Assembly (NCBI GenBank): GCA_937888905.1
Contig: CALATA010000007.1
Coordinates: forward strand, 203,959 to 267,958
Origin: Terrimonas sp937888905
GTDB taxonomy: Bacteria > Bacteroidota > Bacteroidia > Chitinophagales > Chitinophagaceae
Length of the DNA: 64,000 bases
Direction of reading: 5' to 3'
In this document: positions 19,236 to 29,180 of the stretch, in pieces
How positions within the stretch are numbered: the stretch's first letter is position 1
How the letters are laid out: the number at the start of each line of letters is the position of its first letter
The notes under the pieces: model-generated
Told to the model about the DNA's origin: nothing
Database searches by the model: none
What the model saw: only the letters and a program-made list of their open reading frames with translations
Made by a program: the position numbers and the translations under genes

Positions 19236-19266
19236 AGCCCCCGCAGAATTGCGGGGGCTTTATTTT
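19236..19266 (+). terminator. Terminator after the PDZ gene
   Basis: AGCCCCCGCA (19236-19245), GAAT loop, TGCGGGGGCT (19250-19259), then TTATTTT. Confidence 0.9.
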
Positions 19267-19288
19267 CCGATTTCTGTGCTCAAACAGC

Positions 19289-19297
19289 TAATTTTGC
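19289..19297 (+). promoter_or_regulatory. -7 element of gatB
   Basis: TAATTTTGC fits TAnnTTTGC, only 10 nt before the first gatB ATG at 19307, implying a leader of a few nucleotides. Confidence 0.5.
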
Positions 19298-19306
19298 TGC
19301 ACTTTT

Positions 19307-20755
19307 ATGATGAGCCATCCCGAATACGAAATCGTGGTAGGACTGGAAGTGCATGCCCAGTTGCTGACTAATAGTAAATTGTTTTGCGGTGACAGCATCG
19401 CATTCGGAGCAGCTCCCAATACCCATGTAAGTCCGGTTACGCTTGCGCATCCGGGTACATTGCCGGTGATGAACCACCGGGCTATCGAGCTGGCCGTACG
19501 CATCGGCCTCGCCTGCAACTGCACCATCGAGCAGCACAATTATTTCGCCCGCAAGAATTATTTCTATCCTGATCTTCCCAAGGGCTACCAGATCTCGCAG
19601 CACACAACGCCCATCTGCGGCGGCGGTGAAGTGCGGATCAGTGTTTCCGGGGAAGAAAAGATTATACGCCTCAACAGGATTCATCTCGAAGAAGACGCCG
19701 GTAAAAGCATCCACGATGCCAATCCCGACTTTACCGCCGTGGACCTCAACAGGGCCGGAACGCCGTTAGTAGAGATCGTGAGCGAACCGGATATCCGCAG
19801 CAGCGATGAAGCTTTTGCCTACCTCACCGTGCTGCGCCAATGGGTGCGTTACCTCGAGGTATGCGACGGCAACATGGAAGAAGGCAGCCTCCGCTGCGAT
19901 GCCAATATTTCCGTTCGCAAAAAAGGCGAAACACGCCTAGGCACCAAAGTAGAGGTGAAAAACCTGAACTCCATCCGCAACGTAAAAAGAGCCATCGACG
20001 CAGAAGCGGTCCGCCTTACAGCGATGTTGGAAAACGGTGAAACCATCATCCAGCAAACGCGTGGCTTCGATGCCAACAGCGGCACCACCTACGCTATCCG
20101 CGATAAAGAAGATGCAGACGATTACCGTTATTTTGCGGACCCCGATCTCACACCGTTCGTGCTCGAAACAACCGAGATTGACCGCATCCGCGAAGCAATG
20201 CCCGCGCTGCCGGAAGCCCGCATCCTGCATTATACGCAGGCGTTGGGACTAACCGAATATGACGCAGGGGTGCTCACGGAAGAAAGAAATTTTGCAGAAT
20301 ATTTTGAATCGGTCACACAGCATACTACGTACTATAAATCAGCAGCCAACTGGATGCTGGGCCCGGTAAAATCCTGGCTCAACGAACCGGGATGTCAGCT
20401 CGCAAGCTTCCCGCTCGCACCGGCTAAACTGGCTGCCTTGCTGGAATGCGTGGAAAAAGGGCAACTCAGTTTTTCAGTAGCCTCTTCCCGGTTGTTTGAA
20501 AAGCTGCTGGTCCAGCCTGATGCGGAACCATTGGAATTGGCCCGTTCGTTGAACCTGTTGCAGGACTCCGACGCGTCTTCGCTCGAACCGTTGATCGATG
20601 CTGTGCTGGCCAAATTTCCGGACAAGGTTGAAGCTTACCGCAAAGGGAAGAAGGGATTACTCGCCTTGTTTGTCGGGGAAGTAATGAAACAGTCAAGAGG
20701 AAAGGCCGACCCCCGTGTAACCAATGAACTGCTGCTGGAAAAGCTTAAATCCTGA
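19307..20755 (+). CDS. gatB: Asp-tRNA(Asn)/Glu-tRNA(Gln) amidotransferase subunit B
   Basis: 482 residues. tRNA-binding kinase subunit of GatCAB, which phosphorylates and hands over Asp/Glu-tRNA for amidation. Highly typical N-terminus (EIVVGLEVHAQLLTNSKLFC, NYFYPDLPKGYQISQ) and the GatB/YqeY tail (about 330-480). gatA and gatC are not adjacent, which is usual in this phylum. The TlpA-type gene starts 24 nt downstream, possibly in the same transcript. Confidence 0.98.
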   Translation: MMSHPEYEIVVGLEVHAQLLTNSKLFCGDSIAFGAAPNTHVSPVTLAHPGTLPVMNHRAIELAVRIGLACNCTIEQHNYFARKNYFYPDLPKGYQISQHTTPICGGGEVRISVSGEEKIIRLNRIHLEEDAGKSIHDANPDFTAVDLNRAGTPLVEIVSEPDIRSSDEAFAYLTVLRQWVRYLEVCDGNMEEGSLRCDANISVRKKGETRLGTKVEVKNLNSIRNVKRAIDAEAVRLTAMLENGETIIQQTRGFDANSGTTYAIRDKEDADDYRYFADPDLTPFVLETTEIDRIREAMPALPEARILHYTQALGLTEYDAGVLTEERNFAEYFESVTQHTTYYKSAANWMLGPVKSWLNEPGCQLASFPLAPAKLAALLECVEKGQLSFSVASSRLFEKLLVQPDAEPLELARSLNLLQDSDASSLEPLIDAVLAKFPDKVEAYRKGKKGLLALFVGEVMKQSRGKADPRVTNELLLEKLKS

Positions 20756-20779
20756 CGGACTCAGTTAAAGCGTAAAAAC

Positions 20780-21958
20780 ATGATGAAACAATTATTGATA
20801 GGATTAGGGATTGTTATCACCCTTCTTTCCTGTGGAGCGAAAGACACCGGTACGGCCAAAACATCCGTACACGGACGTATCTCCGGCAGCAAGGCTAAAA
20901 TGGTATACCTCGAAGAAGTGCCCCTGGGTTCCATGAACCCGCAGGTGGTAGATTCGGCGAAGCTGGACAAAGACGGCAGCTTTACCTTGCATTCGCAAGC
21001 CGCTGAAGCAACGCTGCTCAATTTACGTCTCGATCAATTTTCCTTCCCCATACTTTCTCTTGTAAATGATACCAGCGAGGTGGATGTTACCGTGCGCATG
21101 AACGATCAGCAACCTGATTTTGCCAGCGACTACGATGTAAAAGGTTCACCGGCCAGTCAGCGGATGAAAGACTATATCGTAAAGGTGACGGGCTACCTGC
21201 AGGATATTTACCGCGATGCGGTGACCTTCGACAGCCTTCGCAAACAGCCCGGTACAGATAGTCTGCAGGCAGTGGCGACCGGAAGAAAAAAACAAACAGG
21301 CATCAAGCTTCGTGAATATGCTTTTGCTACAGTGCAGGAAGCCAACAATCCGGCGTTGTCTGTTTTTGCATTGACCTATTATCTATCTGCGGCAGGCAAC
21401 CAGGCTTATGAACTGGAGCCGGTTTCCGACGAAGAACTGGATAAGACAATCGCCGACCTGGTGAAACGTTATCCCGCGCATAAAGCACTGGCTGCATTGA
21501 AAAAATCAATGGACGATGCCAATGCACAAAAACCGGCATCACTGGTAGGTCGGCCCGCTCCTGAGTTTACCCTGCCGGATGTGAACGGCAAACCGGTAAG
21601 CCTGAACTCCTTCCGTGGTAAATATTTGCTGGTTGATTTCTGGGCCAGTTGGTGCGGTCCCTGCCGTCGTGAGAACCCGAATGTGGTAAAAGCGTTCCAG
21701 CAATTCAAAGACAAGAACTTTACGATTCTTGGCGTGTCGCTTGATGAAACGAAAGAGGCCTGGATGAAAGCCATTGTGCAGGATCAGCTCAAATGGACCC
21801 AGGTAAGCGATCTCAAACACTGGGAAAGCAGTGTAGTTGGTCTTTACGGCATTCAGGGCATTCCTTATAATGTATTGCTCGATCCGGACGGCAAGGTCAT
21901 TGCTGAAAACCTTACCGGCAGCAGCCTTGAGCGAAAGCTTTCGGAAGTGCTGAAATAA
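20780..21958 (+). CDS. TlpA-type thiol-disulfide lipoprotein
   Basis: 392 residues. Lipobox LLSC (Cys18). An N-terminal DUF4369-like beta-domain (about 28-125) and a helical middle lead to a C-terminal AhpC/TSA-thioredoxin domain (about 255-392; APEFTLPDVNGKPVSLNSF). The active site FWASWCGPCRREN has Cys292 and Cys295. Such proteins reduce or isomerise disulfides in the periplasm, for example in cytochrome c maturation. Followed 33 nt later by the RND exporter. Confidence 0.9.
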   Translation: MMKQLLIGLGIVITLLSCGAKDTGTAKTSVHGRISGSKAKMVYLEEVPLGSMNPQVVDSAKLDKDGSFTLHSQAAEATLLNLRLDQFSFPILSLVNDTSEVDVTVRMNDQQPDFASDYDVKGSPASQRMKDYIVKVTGYLQDIYRDAVTFDSLRKQPGTDSLQAVATGRKKQTGIKLREYAFATVQEANNPALSVFALTYYLSAAGNQAYELEPVSDEELDKTIADLVKRYPAHKALAALKKSMDDANAQKPASLVGRPAPEFTLPDVNGKPVSLNSFRGKYLLVDFWASWCGPCRRENPNVVKAFQQFKDKNFTILGVSLDETKEAWMKAIVQDQLKWTQVSDLKHWESSVVGLYGIQGIPYNVLLDPDGKVIAENLTGSSLERKLSEVLK

Positions 21959-21991
21959 CATCCTTTACTGATATATCTAAATTGAACGTTC

Positions 21992-24460
21992 ATGTGGCGT
22001 AAACTTGGTCAGTTTATACTGAAATTCCGTTTCCCCCTGTTAACCATCCTTTTGTTATCTACAGCCCTGATGGCTTATTGGGCCAGTAAAGTGGGTATGA
22101 GTTATGAATTTACCAGGGCCATACCTACCAATCACCCAGCTAACATTACATACCAGGAGTTCAAAAAGAAATATGGCGAAGATGGCAACCTGCTGGTGAT
22201 AGGTATTCAAACGGATAAGTTGTTCACAGAAAAGATGTTCAACAGCTATGCGGAGCTCAACCGCTCGCTGAAAAAAATAAAAGGGGTGGAAGATATCGTC
22301 AGCGTTCCCGGTGCGGTGAACCTGGTGAAAGACTCTGCTACGGAAAGGCTCCGCGCAGTGCCATTATTTCCGGATGCACCACTGAACCAGGCGCAGCTCG
22401 ACAGTGCCGCCAATGTATTTTACAGCCTGCCGTTTTACAAAGGACTTCTATACAACGCCGACACGAAAGCCTGGCTGATGGGCGTGCGTCTCAATAAAGG
22501 GTTGATGAGTACTCCCAAACGTAATGAGGTAACGGCCGCTATTGAAGCAGAAGCACTCGCATTCGGACAAGCACATCAACTGGATATAAAGCTCAGTGGT
22601 CTTCCCTTTATCCGTACGCAGATGTCGACGCGTATTGCCAATGAAATGAAATGGTTCCTGTTCGCTTCGGTTATATTGTCGGCGATTATCCTGCTGGTGT
22701 TCTTCCGTTCGATAAGTGCGATGGTGTTGTCCCTGGGTGTGGTGATCATTGGTGTGTTGTGGAGTTTAGGTACGATGCATTTACTGGGCTATAGCATTAC
22801 CTTGTTAACCGCATTAATCCCACCGCTGATCGTGGTAATCGGCATACCCAACTGTATTTACTTCCTGAATAAATACCATACGAGCTGGCAATACCTGAAA
22901 GGCGATGCCACTATAGCAAACGATAAAGAGCGTAAGCAAAAGGCGTTGGTGAACATGGTGAGCCGCATGGGTATCGTTACGTTGTTCTGTAACCTGGCGG
23001 CGGCTATCGGATTTGCGGTATTTGCCTTAACGAAGAGTGAGATTTTGCAAGAATTTGGTGTGGTTTCGGGTATCAATATCATGCTGCTGTTTTTCATTTC
23101 CCTGGTATTGATTCCTGCTGCGCTCAGTTTGCTGCCGGCGCCCAAGAGCCGTCATACCCGTTATCTCGACAATGCGCGCTTGAAGCGCTGGCTTGACAGG
23201 TTGGAGCGTTGGTCGCTCGGCCATAGAAAACTTATCTACGGCGTAACGGCGTTGTTGCTGATTGCTTCTATTGCCGGTATATTCAGGTTGAAGAGTGTGG
23301 GATATATGGTGGATGATATTCCGAAGACCGATAAGATCTATACCGATCTGAAATTTTTCGAAAGTAATTTCAAAGGCATCATGCCATTGGAAATCCTGGT
23401 AGATACCAGGAAGAAATTGGGGGTAACGAGAAACCTCAATAACCTGATGAAGATTGATTCGCTGGCAGGTTATCTCGCCGCAAAAAAAGAAATAGCGCGC
23501 CCGCTCAACCTGGGTGAAGGATTAAAGTTTGCACGGCAGGCTTTCTTCGATGGCGACAGTGCCAACTACATGATGCCGAATGAATACTTATTGCCGGCAT
23601 TATCGCGTTACCTGAGTGCCAAAGGAGGGGAGGGCGACTCTGCATCGGCGGGTAGCGGCAACAACTTTACACGGTTGGTGGAAAGTTTCATGGACAGCAG
23701 CCGGCAGGAGGCGCGCATCAGCGTGAATATGGCCGATGTGGGCAGCACCAGGCTTCCGGAAATACTGGAAGATGTGCGGTTGGAAGCAGAGCGGTTATTC
23801 AATGCCGACAGCCTGGCTTACCAGCCCTATGCGGACAGCATCCGCCGCACGCAACCGGCCGCCAAATGGCCGGAACTGATCGATTCCAGCCGTCTTCAGC
23901 GTAAGGCGAATATCAAGCTTACCGGCGCCAGTATCACGTTCCTGGAAGGCAGCCGTTTTATCATCAATGGTCTGAAAGAAAGTATTTTTTATGCCTTTAT
24001 CCTGATCGCGCTTTGCATGCTTTACCTGTTCCGTTCGTTCAGGATACTGGTGTGCTCGCTGGTCCCGAACCTGATCCCGCTGGTGATCACAGCGGGCGTG
24101 ATGGGCTGGACTGGTGTGCCGCTGAAACCCTCTACAGTACTGGTTTTCAGCGTAGCATTGGGTATCGCTATCGATATTACCATCCGCTTCCTGGTCAATT
24201 ATAAACAGGAGTTACCGCACCAGGATAATGACCGTAAGCGTACGGTGATACAAACGATCCACAGTACGGGTATCAGCATCATCTACACGTCGTTGGTACT
24301 GATTGCGGGATTTGTGATCTTTTGTTTCAGTGGATTTGGGGGTACGCAGGCGCTTGGCTGGCTTACTTCCCTGACGCTGGTGACGGCTACTTTTACCAAT
24401 CTTGTGCTGCTTCCGGCGTTGCTGATCAGCCTTAACCGGGACAAAAAACAAAAAAAATAA
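21992..24460 (+). CDS. RND/MMPL-family exporter
   Basis: 822 residues with the two-fold RND layout. TM1 (about 12-30) is followed by a periplasmic loop (about 32-220) and a cluster of five helices (about 222-378, SSD-like, with IIVVIGIPNCIYFLNKYH). TM7 (about 412-432), a second large loop (about 435-645) and five more helices (about 650-805; VALGIAIDITIRFLVNY) complete the pattern. This is the MMPL/hopanoid-lipid-transporter-like branch rather than the AcrB drug pump, because it is shorter and has no adaptor or TolC genes nearby. Substrate unknown; lipid export is a guess from the family. Confidence 0.85.
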   Translation: MWRKLGQFILKFRFPLLTILLLSTALMAYWASKVGMSYEFTRAIPTNHPANITYQEFKKKYGEDGNLLVIGIQTDKLFTEKMFNSYAELNRSLKKIKGVEDIVSVPGAVNLVKDSATERLRAVPLFPDAPLNQAQLDSAANVFYSLPFYKGLLYNADTKAWLMGVRLNKGLMSTPKRNEVTAAIEAEALAFGQAHQLDIKLSGLPFIRTQMSTRIANEMKWFLFASVILSAIILLVFFRSISAMVLSLGVVIIGVLWSLGTMHLLGYSITLLTALIPPLIVVIGIPNCIYFLNKYHTSWQYLKGDATIANDKERKQKALVNMVSRMGIVTLFCNLAAAIGFAVFALTKSEILQEFGVVSGINIMLLFFISLVLIPAALSLLPAPKSRHTRYLDNARLKRWLDRLERWSLGHRKLIYGVTALLLIASIAGIFRLKSVGYMVDDIPKTDKIYTDLKFFESNFKGIMPLEILVDTRKKLGVTRNLNNLMKIDSLAGYLAAKKEIARPLNLGEGLKFARQAFFDGDSANYMMPNEYLLPALSRYLSAKGGEGDSASAGSGNNFTRLVESFMDSSRQEARISVNMADVGSTRLPEILEDVRLEAERLFNADSLAYQPYADSIRRTQPAAKWPELIDSSRLQRKANIKLTGASITFLEGSRFIINGLKESIFYAFILIALCMLYLFRSFRILVCSLVPNLIPLVITAGVMGWTGVPLKPSTVLVFSVALGIAIDITIRFLVNYKQELPHQDNDRKRTVIQTIHSTGISIIYTSLVLIAGFVIFCFSGFGGTQALGWLTSLTLVTATFTNLVLLPALLISLNRDKKQKK

Positions 24461-24501
24461 AAAAGCAGGCAGCAAAATAGGGCATCGTCTTGTCCTAACT
24501 A

Positions 24502-24510
24502 TATTTTTGC
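24502..24510 (+). promoter_or_regulatory. Possible -7 element of the second susC gene
   Basis: TATTTTTGC fits TAnnTTTGC and lies about 150 nt before the ATG at 24662. If used, the gene has a long AT-rich leader. No clear -33 box, and nothing else identifiable in 24461-24661. Confidence 0.35.
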
Positions 24511-24661
24511 CGAACCATGCTTTTTTGCGCTTAAGGAGTGAATTATTTGTTTTCGATTTTGGAATTTGTTAAGGAGTTTTCTTAGTTTTGACGATTCTTA
24601 CTTCTTGAGCAAAGAAAGTTAAGGCCACATTTTCTTTATTTTTTTTAAAAACTAATCGCAA

Positions 24662-27600
24662 ATGAGAAAACTGTTACTCACACTAACAGCCATGCTCTTC
24701 TTTTCGGGCATGCTGTTAGCGCAAAAAGTCATCACCGGTAAGGTGGTCGACGACAAGGGCAGTCCTGTTCCAAACGCCTCCGTTACGGTAAAAGGCGCAG
24801 CCAGTACAGGTACTGTTACCGGAATCGACGGCGGGTACTCTCTCACTGTTCCTGCCACCGCCAAAGAGCTTGAAATTTCAGCTGTTGGCTTTGCTCCCCT
24901 TACTGTTACGCTGGATGACAAGAGTTTTTACTCCACTACTTTGAGCAGTCGCGCTCAGGACATCGACGAAGTGGTTGTAACTGGTTACACCTCTACGAAG
25001 AGATCCAAGTATGCGGGTGCTTCGACTGTTGTAAACAAGGACAAGATCAACTTCATCCCTAACGCATCTTTCGACCAGATCCTGCAGGGTAGAGCTCCTG
25101 GTCTGCTGGTAACAGCAGGTTCCGGTCAGCCCGGTGCTGCTGCGCGTGTACAATTGCGTGGTCAGGCTTCTATCTCTGGTGGCAGCGGTCCGCTGTATAT
25201 CCTGGATGGTATGCCGATCGAGCCAGCTGTATTCCAGTCTCTCAACCCTAATGACTTCGAAGACGTTCAGGTTCTCCGTGATGCCGTAGCTACCGCTCAG
25301 TACGGTAACCGTGGCGGTAACGGTGTAATTATCATTACTTCCAAGAAAGGCAAGGCTGGTAAGCCTCAGTTGACTTACACTGGTCAGGTGGGTATCACCG
25401 AGCCAGGCAAGCAGCAGTTCAGCATGATGAACACTGCTCAGCTTCTCCAGTTCCAGGAAGTATTGGGAAGAATGGGTGTTGCTAACCTCCCCGGCTGGCA
25501 GTATTCCAGAAACAACCCTGCTTACGCTACTTCTACTCCTGCTCAACAAGCTGCTACCGATCGCTTCCGCGACAGCTTGCTGGCCATCAATACAGACTGG
25601 CGTGACGTGTTCCTGCGCAATGGTAAGTTCACCAGCCATGACGTTAACCTGACTGGCGGTAGTGCTACAAGCAACTACTTCCTCGGTCTGGGTTACTATG
25701 ACGAAGATGGTATCGGTCTGCGTTCTGACCTGAAGCGTTATACGCTGCGTGCGAACATGAACATTAAAACTGATAAACTGACTGCTCAGTTCAACAACTC
25801 CGTAGGTTACACTCGTCGTAACTTCATCGAGTCTGAAGCTTCAGTTACCCTGGCTAACCCGTTTGCTGCTGCTTACCTGGGTCTGCCTTACCAGAAACTT
25901 TTCAATGATAACGGTAGCGTATCTGTTGGTTCAGGCCGCGTAGGTCCTAACGCTTACGACCGTATCTACACTACTACATCTTTCAACGACCAGATCAAGG
26001 CTAACACTGCTTACTCTCTGGAGTATGCACTTACAAAGAATGTTTACGTTGGTGGTTTCGGTGGTATCGACTACCGTGTAACTATCGCCGAGCGTTCTAT
26101 TTTCCCGAACACCTGGGCTGCTAACAGCTCCGGCTTCCCTGTAGGTCCTGATGTTGGTCAAACTACAGGTCGTGGTTCTTACAACAACGGTCTGACTAAC
26201 TTCTTCCAACTCGTTACACGTGCTTATGCCGGTTACAGAAACCGTTTCAACAAGCACGATCTGGATGTAAAAGTTCTTGCTGAGTACACTCGCGAGAAAC
26301 AAAAAGCATTCAGCTACACTGGTTACGGTATCAACCCCAAACTGCTCGAAACTCCTGCTGGTATGACTGCTGGTAGCGTTGACAACAAGCTGATTCCTGC
26401 ACTTGGTGGTTCTAAAACAGGCCGTACCCTTTCTGGTATCCTGGGTACGATCAACTATACCTACGACGAAAAATATACCCTGAACGCTTCTATCCGTCGT
26501 GACGCCTCTTCTCAGTTGTCCGAAGATCAGCGCTGGGTTAACTTCTACGGTGCAGGTGTTGCCTGGAATATCCTGAAAGAAGATTTCACTACCAACTGGA
26601 ACAAAGTAAGCGATCTGCGTCTCCGCTTCTCTTACGGTTCTAACGCAAACGCTGACGGATTCTACTTCGGTAACTTCGGTTATCTGCCACTGTTCGGTGC
26701 CGGTTCTTATGCGGGTAGCAACCCCACCCTGGCTCCATCTAACGCTGGTAACCTGAATGTGACCTGGGAAAAGCTGATCACTGCCAACCTCGGTCTTGAC
26801 TACGGCTTCTTCCGCAACCGCGTTTATGGTACTTTGGATGTTTACCACCGCAAAACAGTGGATAACATCATCCCTCAGACAATCTCTGCAACTGGTGGTT
26901 TCGGCGACGGAGCAAGCATTCCGGTTAACGCAGGTGTTGTTGTAAACAAAGGTGTGGAATTGGCTATTAATGCTGATATCATCAAAACAAACGACCTGTT
27001 GTTCACTGTAGGTGGTAACATCGCTTACAACAAGAACGAAGTAACTGATCTCGGTCAGGTAGCTCAGTTCGAACAAGGTACAGAGCTCGTTAAAGTAGGT
27101 CTGCCACTGGGTTCTCACTACATGGTTAGATGGGGTGGTGTTGACGCCGCTACCGGTCGTCCTCTCTACTATACTAAAGATGGTGTGCTGACTAACGTTT
27201 ACAGCGCTTCTAACAGCGTATCTGACTTCGGTACTTACAATGCTCCATGGATTGGTGGTTTCAACGCTGGTGTTCAATACAAAGGAATCAGCCTGAACGC
27301 ATTCTTTACCTTCCAGAAAGGCTTCAGCCGTTTCAACAACCAGGATTATTTCCAGCTTAACCACGCTTTCGCTCTGCAGGGTTACAACCTGAGAACTGAA
27401 ATGGAAAATATGTGGAAAAATCCAGGTGATGTTACTGATATCCAGAGCCCGCTGTACGCTCGTGAGTTCGTATCCAAAGACATTCAGGATGCATCTTACC
27501 TGCGTTTCAGAAACCTGAGCCTGGCATATCAATTGCCTTCTTCTATTATCGGCAAGCTGAAGTATTTCGCTGGTATCCGCATCTACGCTCAAGCTCAGAA

Positions 27601-27718
27601 CCTGTATACCTGGACCAAGTGGACTGGTTTCGATCCTGAAGACAGCAACAACATCGCTCAGTACGAATATCCTCTTCCAAGAACTTATACCCTTGGCCTC
27701 CAGGTCAACTTTAAATAA
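24662..27718 (+). CDS. SusC-like TonB-dependent outer-membrane transporter (second)
   Basis: 1018 residues. Signal peptide to about residue 21 (MLLAQ). Carboxypeptidase-like domain (VITGKVVDDKGSPVPNASV), DEVVVTGYTSTKRSKYAGA, plug (about 110-230; LYILDGMPI, GNRGGNGVIIITS) and beta-barrel ending TYTLGLQVNF. The codons are strongly skewed to GCT, GGT, TCT and AAC compared with the first susC, which suggests high expression or a different history. No enzyme gene is attached, so the substrate cannot be inferred; a peptide or glycan is equally possible. Confidence 0.94.
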   Translation: MRKLLLTLTAMLFFSGMLLAQKVITGKVVDDKGSPVPNASVTVKGAASTGTVTGIDGGYSLTVPATAKELEISAVGFAPLTVTLDDKSFYSTTLSSRAQDIDEVVVTGYTSTKRSKYAGASTVVNKDKINFIPNASFDQILQGRAPGLLVTAGSGQPGAAARVQLRGQASISGGSGPLYILDGMPIEPAVFQSLNPNDFEDVQVLRDAVATAQYGNRGGNGVIIITSKKGKAGKPQLTYTGQVGITEPGKQQFSMMNTAQLLQFQEVLGRMGVANLPGWQYSRNNPAYATSTPAQQAATDRFRDSLLAINTDWRDVFLRNGKFTSHDVNLTGGSATSNYFLGLGYYDEDGIGLRSDLKRYTLRANMNIKTDKLTAQFNNSVGYTRRNFIESEASVTLANPFAAAYLGLPYQKLFNDNGSVSVGSGRVGPNAYDRIYTTTSFNDQIKANTAYSLEYALTKNVYVGGFGGIDYRVTIAERSIFPNTWAANSSGFPVGPDVGQTTGRGSYNNGLTNFFQLVTRAYAGYRNRFNKHDLDVKVLAEYTREKQKAFSYTGYGINPKLLETPAGMTAGSVDNKLIPALGGSKTGRTLSGILGTINYTYDEKYTLNASIRRDASSQLSEDQRWVNFYGAGVAWNILKEDFTTNWNKVSDLRLRFSYGSNANADGFYFGNFGYLPLFGAGSYAGSNPTLAPSNAGNLNVTWEKLITANLGLDYGFFRNRVYGTLDVYHRKTVDNIIPQTISATGGFGDGASIPVNAGVVVNKGVELAINADIIKTNDLLFTVGGNIAYNKNEVTDLGQVAQFEQGTELVKVGLPLGSHYMVRWGGVDAATGRPLYYTKDGVLTNVYSASNSVSDFGTYNAPWIGGFNAGVQYKGISLNAFFTFQKGFSRFNNQDYFQLNHAFALQGYNLRTEMENMWKNPGDVTDIQSPLYAREFVSKDIQDASYLRFRNLSLAYQLPSSIIGKLKYFAGIRIYAQAQNLYTWTKWTGFDPEDSNNIAQYEYPLPRTYTLGLQVNFK

Positions 27719-27763
27719 GTGTTGAAAAGGATAAGATTATTCGACTTTTAAAACTGAATTAAA

Positions 27764-29140
27764 ATGATTATCAAGCAAGCAAAATACATACTGGGTGTTG
27801 CCGCCGTTTGCGGATTCCTGTCCTGCACAAAGGACCTGGATCTGAAACCAACGGATTCGATCGACGCCAGTAAAGCTTTCACGTCTGTAAAGGACCTTAC
27901 CGATGGTCTCTATGGCGTGTATTCCTCTGTCAGCAATGCTAACCGTATCAGAATCGGTTCGATCCTGGCGGACGAAACAAAACTGTCTGACGAAAACCGC
28001 GGTCAGGATCAGACCACCTTCAGATGGCAGTATACCTCCAACAACGCTCCTGCGGGCCTTGGACAGTATTACCAAACCATCGACCGTATTCACCGTATCA
28101 TTGCTGCTGCTCCCGGTATCCCGGCTGCAAACGCTACTGAAGAGGCGGACAAAACACGTATCAGTGCAGAACTGCTCGGCCTTCGTGGTATCGCTTACTA
28201 CGAACTGCTGATCCTGTTCTCTCCTCAAGGTTATGCACCTGATGCGCTGGCAGTTCCCCTGGTACTGTCTTCTGACCTGCTGCAAAAACCAGCTCGCGCT
28301 AAGGTGAGCGAAATCGTTGCACAGATCGAGACTGACCTCGCTGCAGCACGTTCTTCTGCTTCTATCCCTGATGCTCCAACAGATCCGCTGCGTCTCAGCA
28401 AGAGTGCAATCGCCGCTTACCAGGCTCGTGTAGCCCTCTACAAAAGAGCATGGCCTGCTGCGATCACTTTCGCTTCTGATGCTATCAGCCTGTCCGGCAA
28501 AACCCTGAACAAAGCCACATTGGCTGGTTTCTTCAGCGATGCCAACGAGTCTGAAACCATCTTCAAGTACAGAAACAACGCCGGCCCTTCACTGATCTGG
28601 CGCGATACCAACGGTGACGTATTCTTTGAACCAGCCGACAAACTGAAACAACAGTTTGACCGTGTGAACGACGTGCGTTTTGCAATCTTCTTCGGTGCTG
28701 GTGGTAATGATACTTCTATCGTGATCAAGTATCCCGGTTCTTCCAGAGGTCCTCAGGTTAATGACCTGAAACTTGTTCGTCTGGCTGAAATGTACCTGCT
28801 GCGTGCTGAAGCTTATGCAGAGAACAATCAGTTGACACAGGCTGCTGCCGATGTTAACGCACTGCTCGCTCAGCGTGTTAACGGTCACGTTGATGTAGCT
28901 TACGCAACTCAGCCCATCGCTATTGCGGCTGTTGTAAACGAACGCTACAAGGAGCTCTGCTTCGAAGGCTTCCGTTTCTTCGACCTGAAAAGAAAAGGCC
29001 TGGCTATCACTCGTAACCTGAGCGATTCACGTAATGCTAACTGGCAGACTATGCCGGCTAACGATACACGTTTCGCATTGCCGATTCCTCAGACTGAGAT
29101 TTTCGCCAACCCTAACATGGTGCAAAACACGGGCTATTAA
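27764..29140 (+). CDS. SusD-like nutrient-binding lipoprotein (second)
   Basis: 458 residues. Lipobox LSC (Cys20, GFLSCTKD). SusD/RagB features: DLTDGLYGVYSSVSNANRI, LLGLRGIAYYELLILFSPQGY, VNERYKELCFEGFRFFDLKRKG, and the C-terminal LPIPQTEIFANPNMVQN typical of the family. It pairs with the SusC ending 45 nt upstream and shares its codon bias. Confidence 0.93.
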   Translation: MIIKQAKYILGVAAVCGFLSCTKDLDLKPTDSIDASKAFTSVKDLTDGLYGVYSSVSNANRIRIGSILADETKLSDENRGQDQTTFRWQYTSNNAPAGLGQYYQTIDRIHRIIAAAPGIPAANATEEADKTRISAELLGLRGIAYYELLILFSPQGYAPDALAVPLVLSSDLLQKPARAKVSEIVAQIETDLAAARSSASIPDAPTDPLRLSKSAIAAYQARVALYKRAWPAAITFASDAISLSGKTLNKATLAGFFSDANESETIFKYRNNAGPSLIWRDTNGDVFFEPADKLKQQFDRVNDVRFAIFFGAGGNDTSIVIKYPGSSRGPQVNDLKLVRLAEMYLLRAEAYAENNQLTQAAADVNALLAQRVNGHVDVAYATQPIAIAAVVNERYKELCFEGFRFFDLKRKGLAITRNLSDSRNANWQTMPANDTRFALPIPQTEIFANPNMVQNTGY

Positions 29141-29180
29141 TCTAGCATAACCCTATTCCTGGCATCGTAAAGAAAAAATT

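Noticed and set aside
25931..27592. 553-codon open frame antisense to the second susC gene
   Set aside because: Full overlap with a clear SusC barrel; the frame is open because of the strong codon bias of that gene. No domain or start signal. The same applies to 24878-25639.
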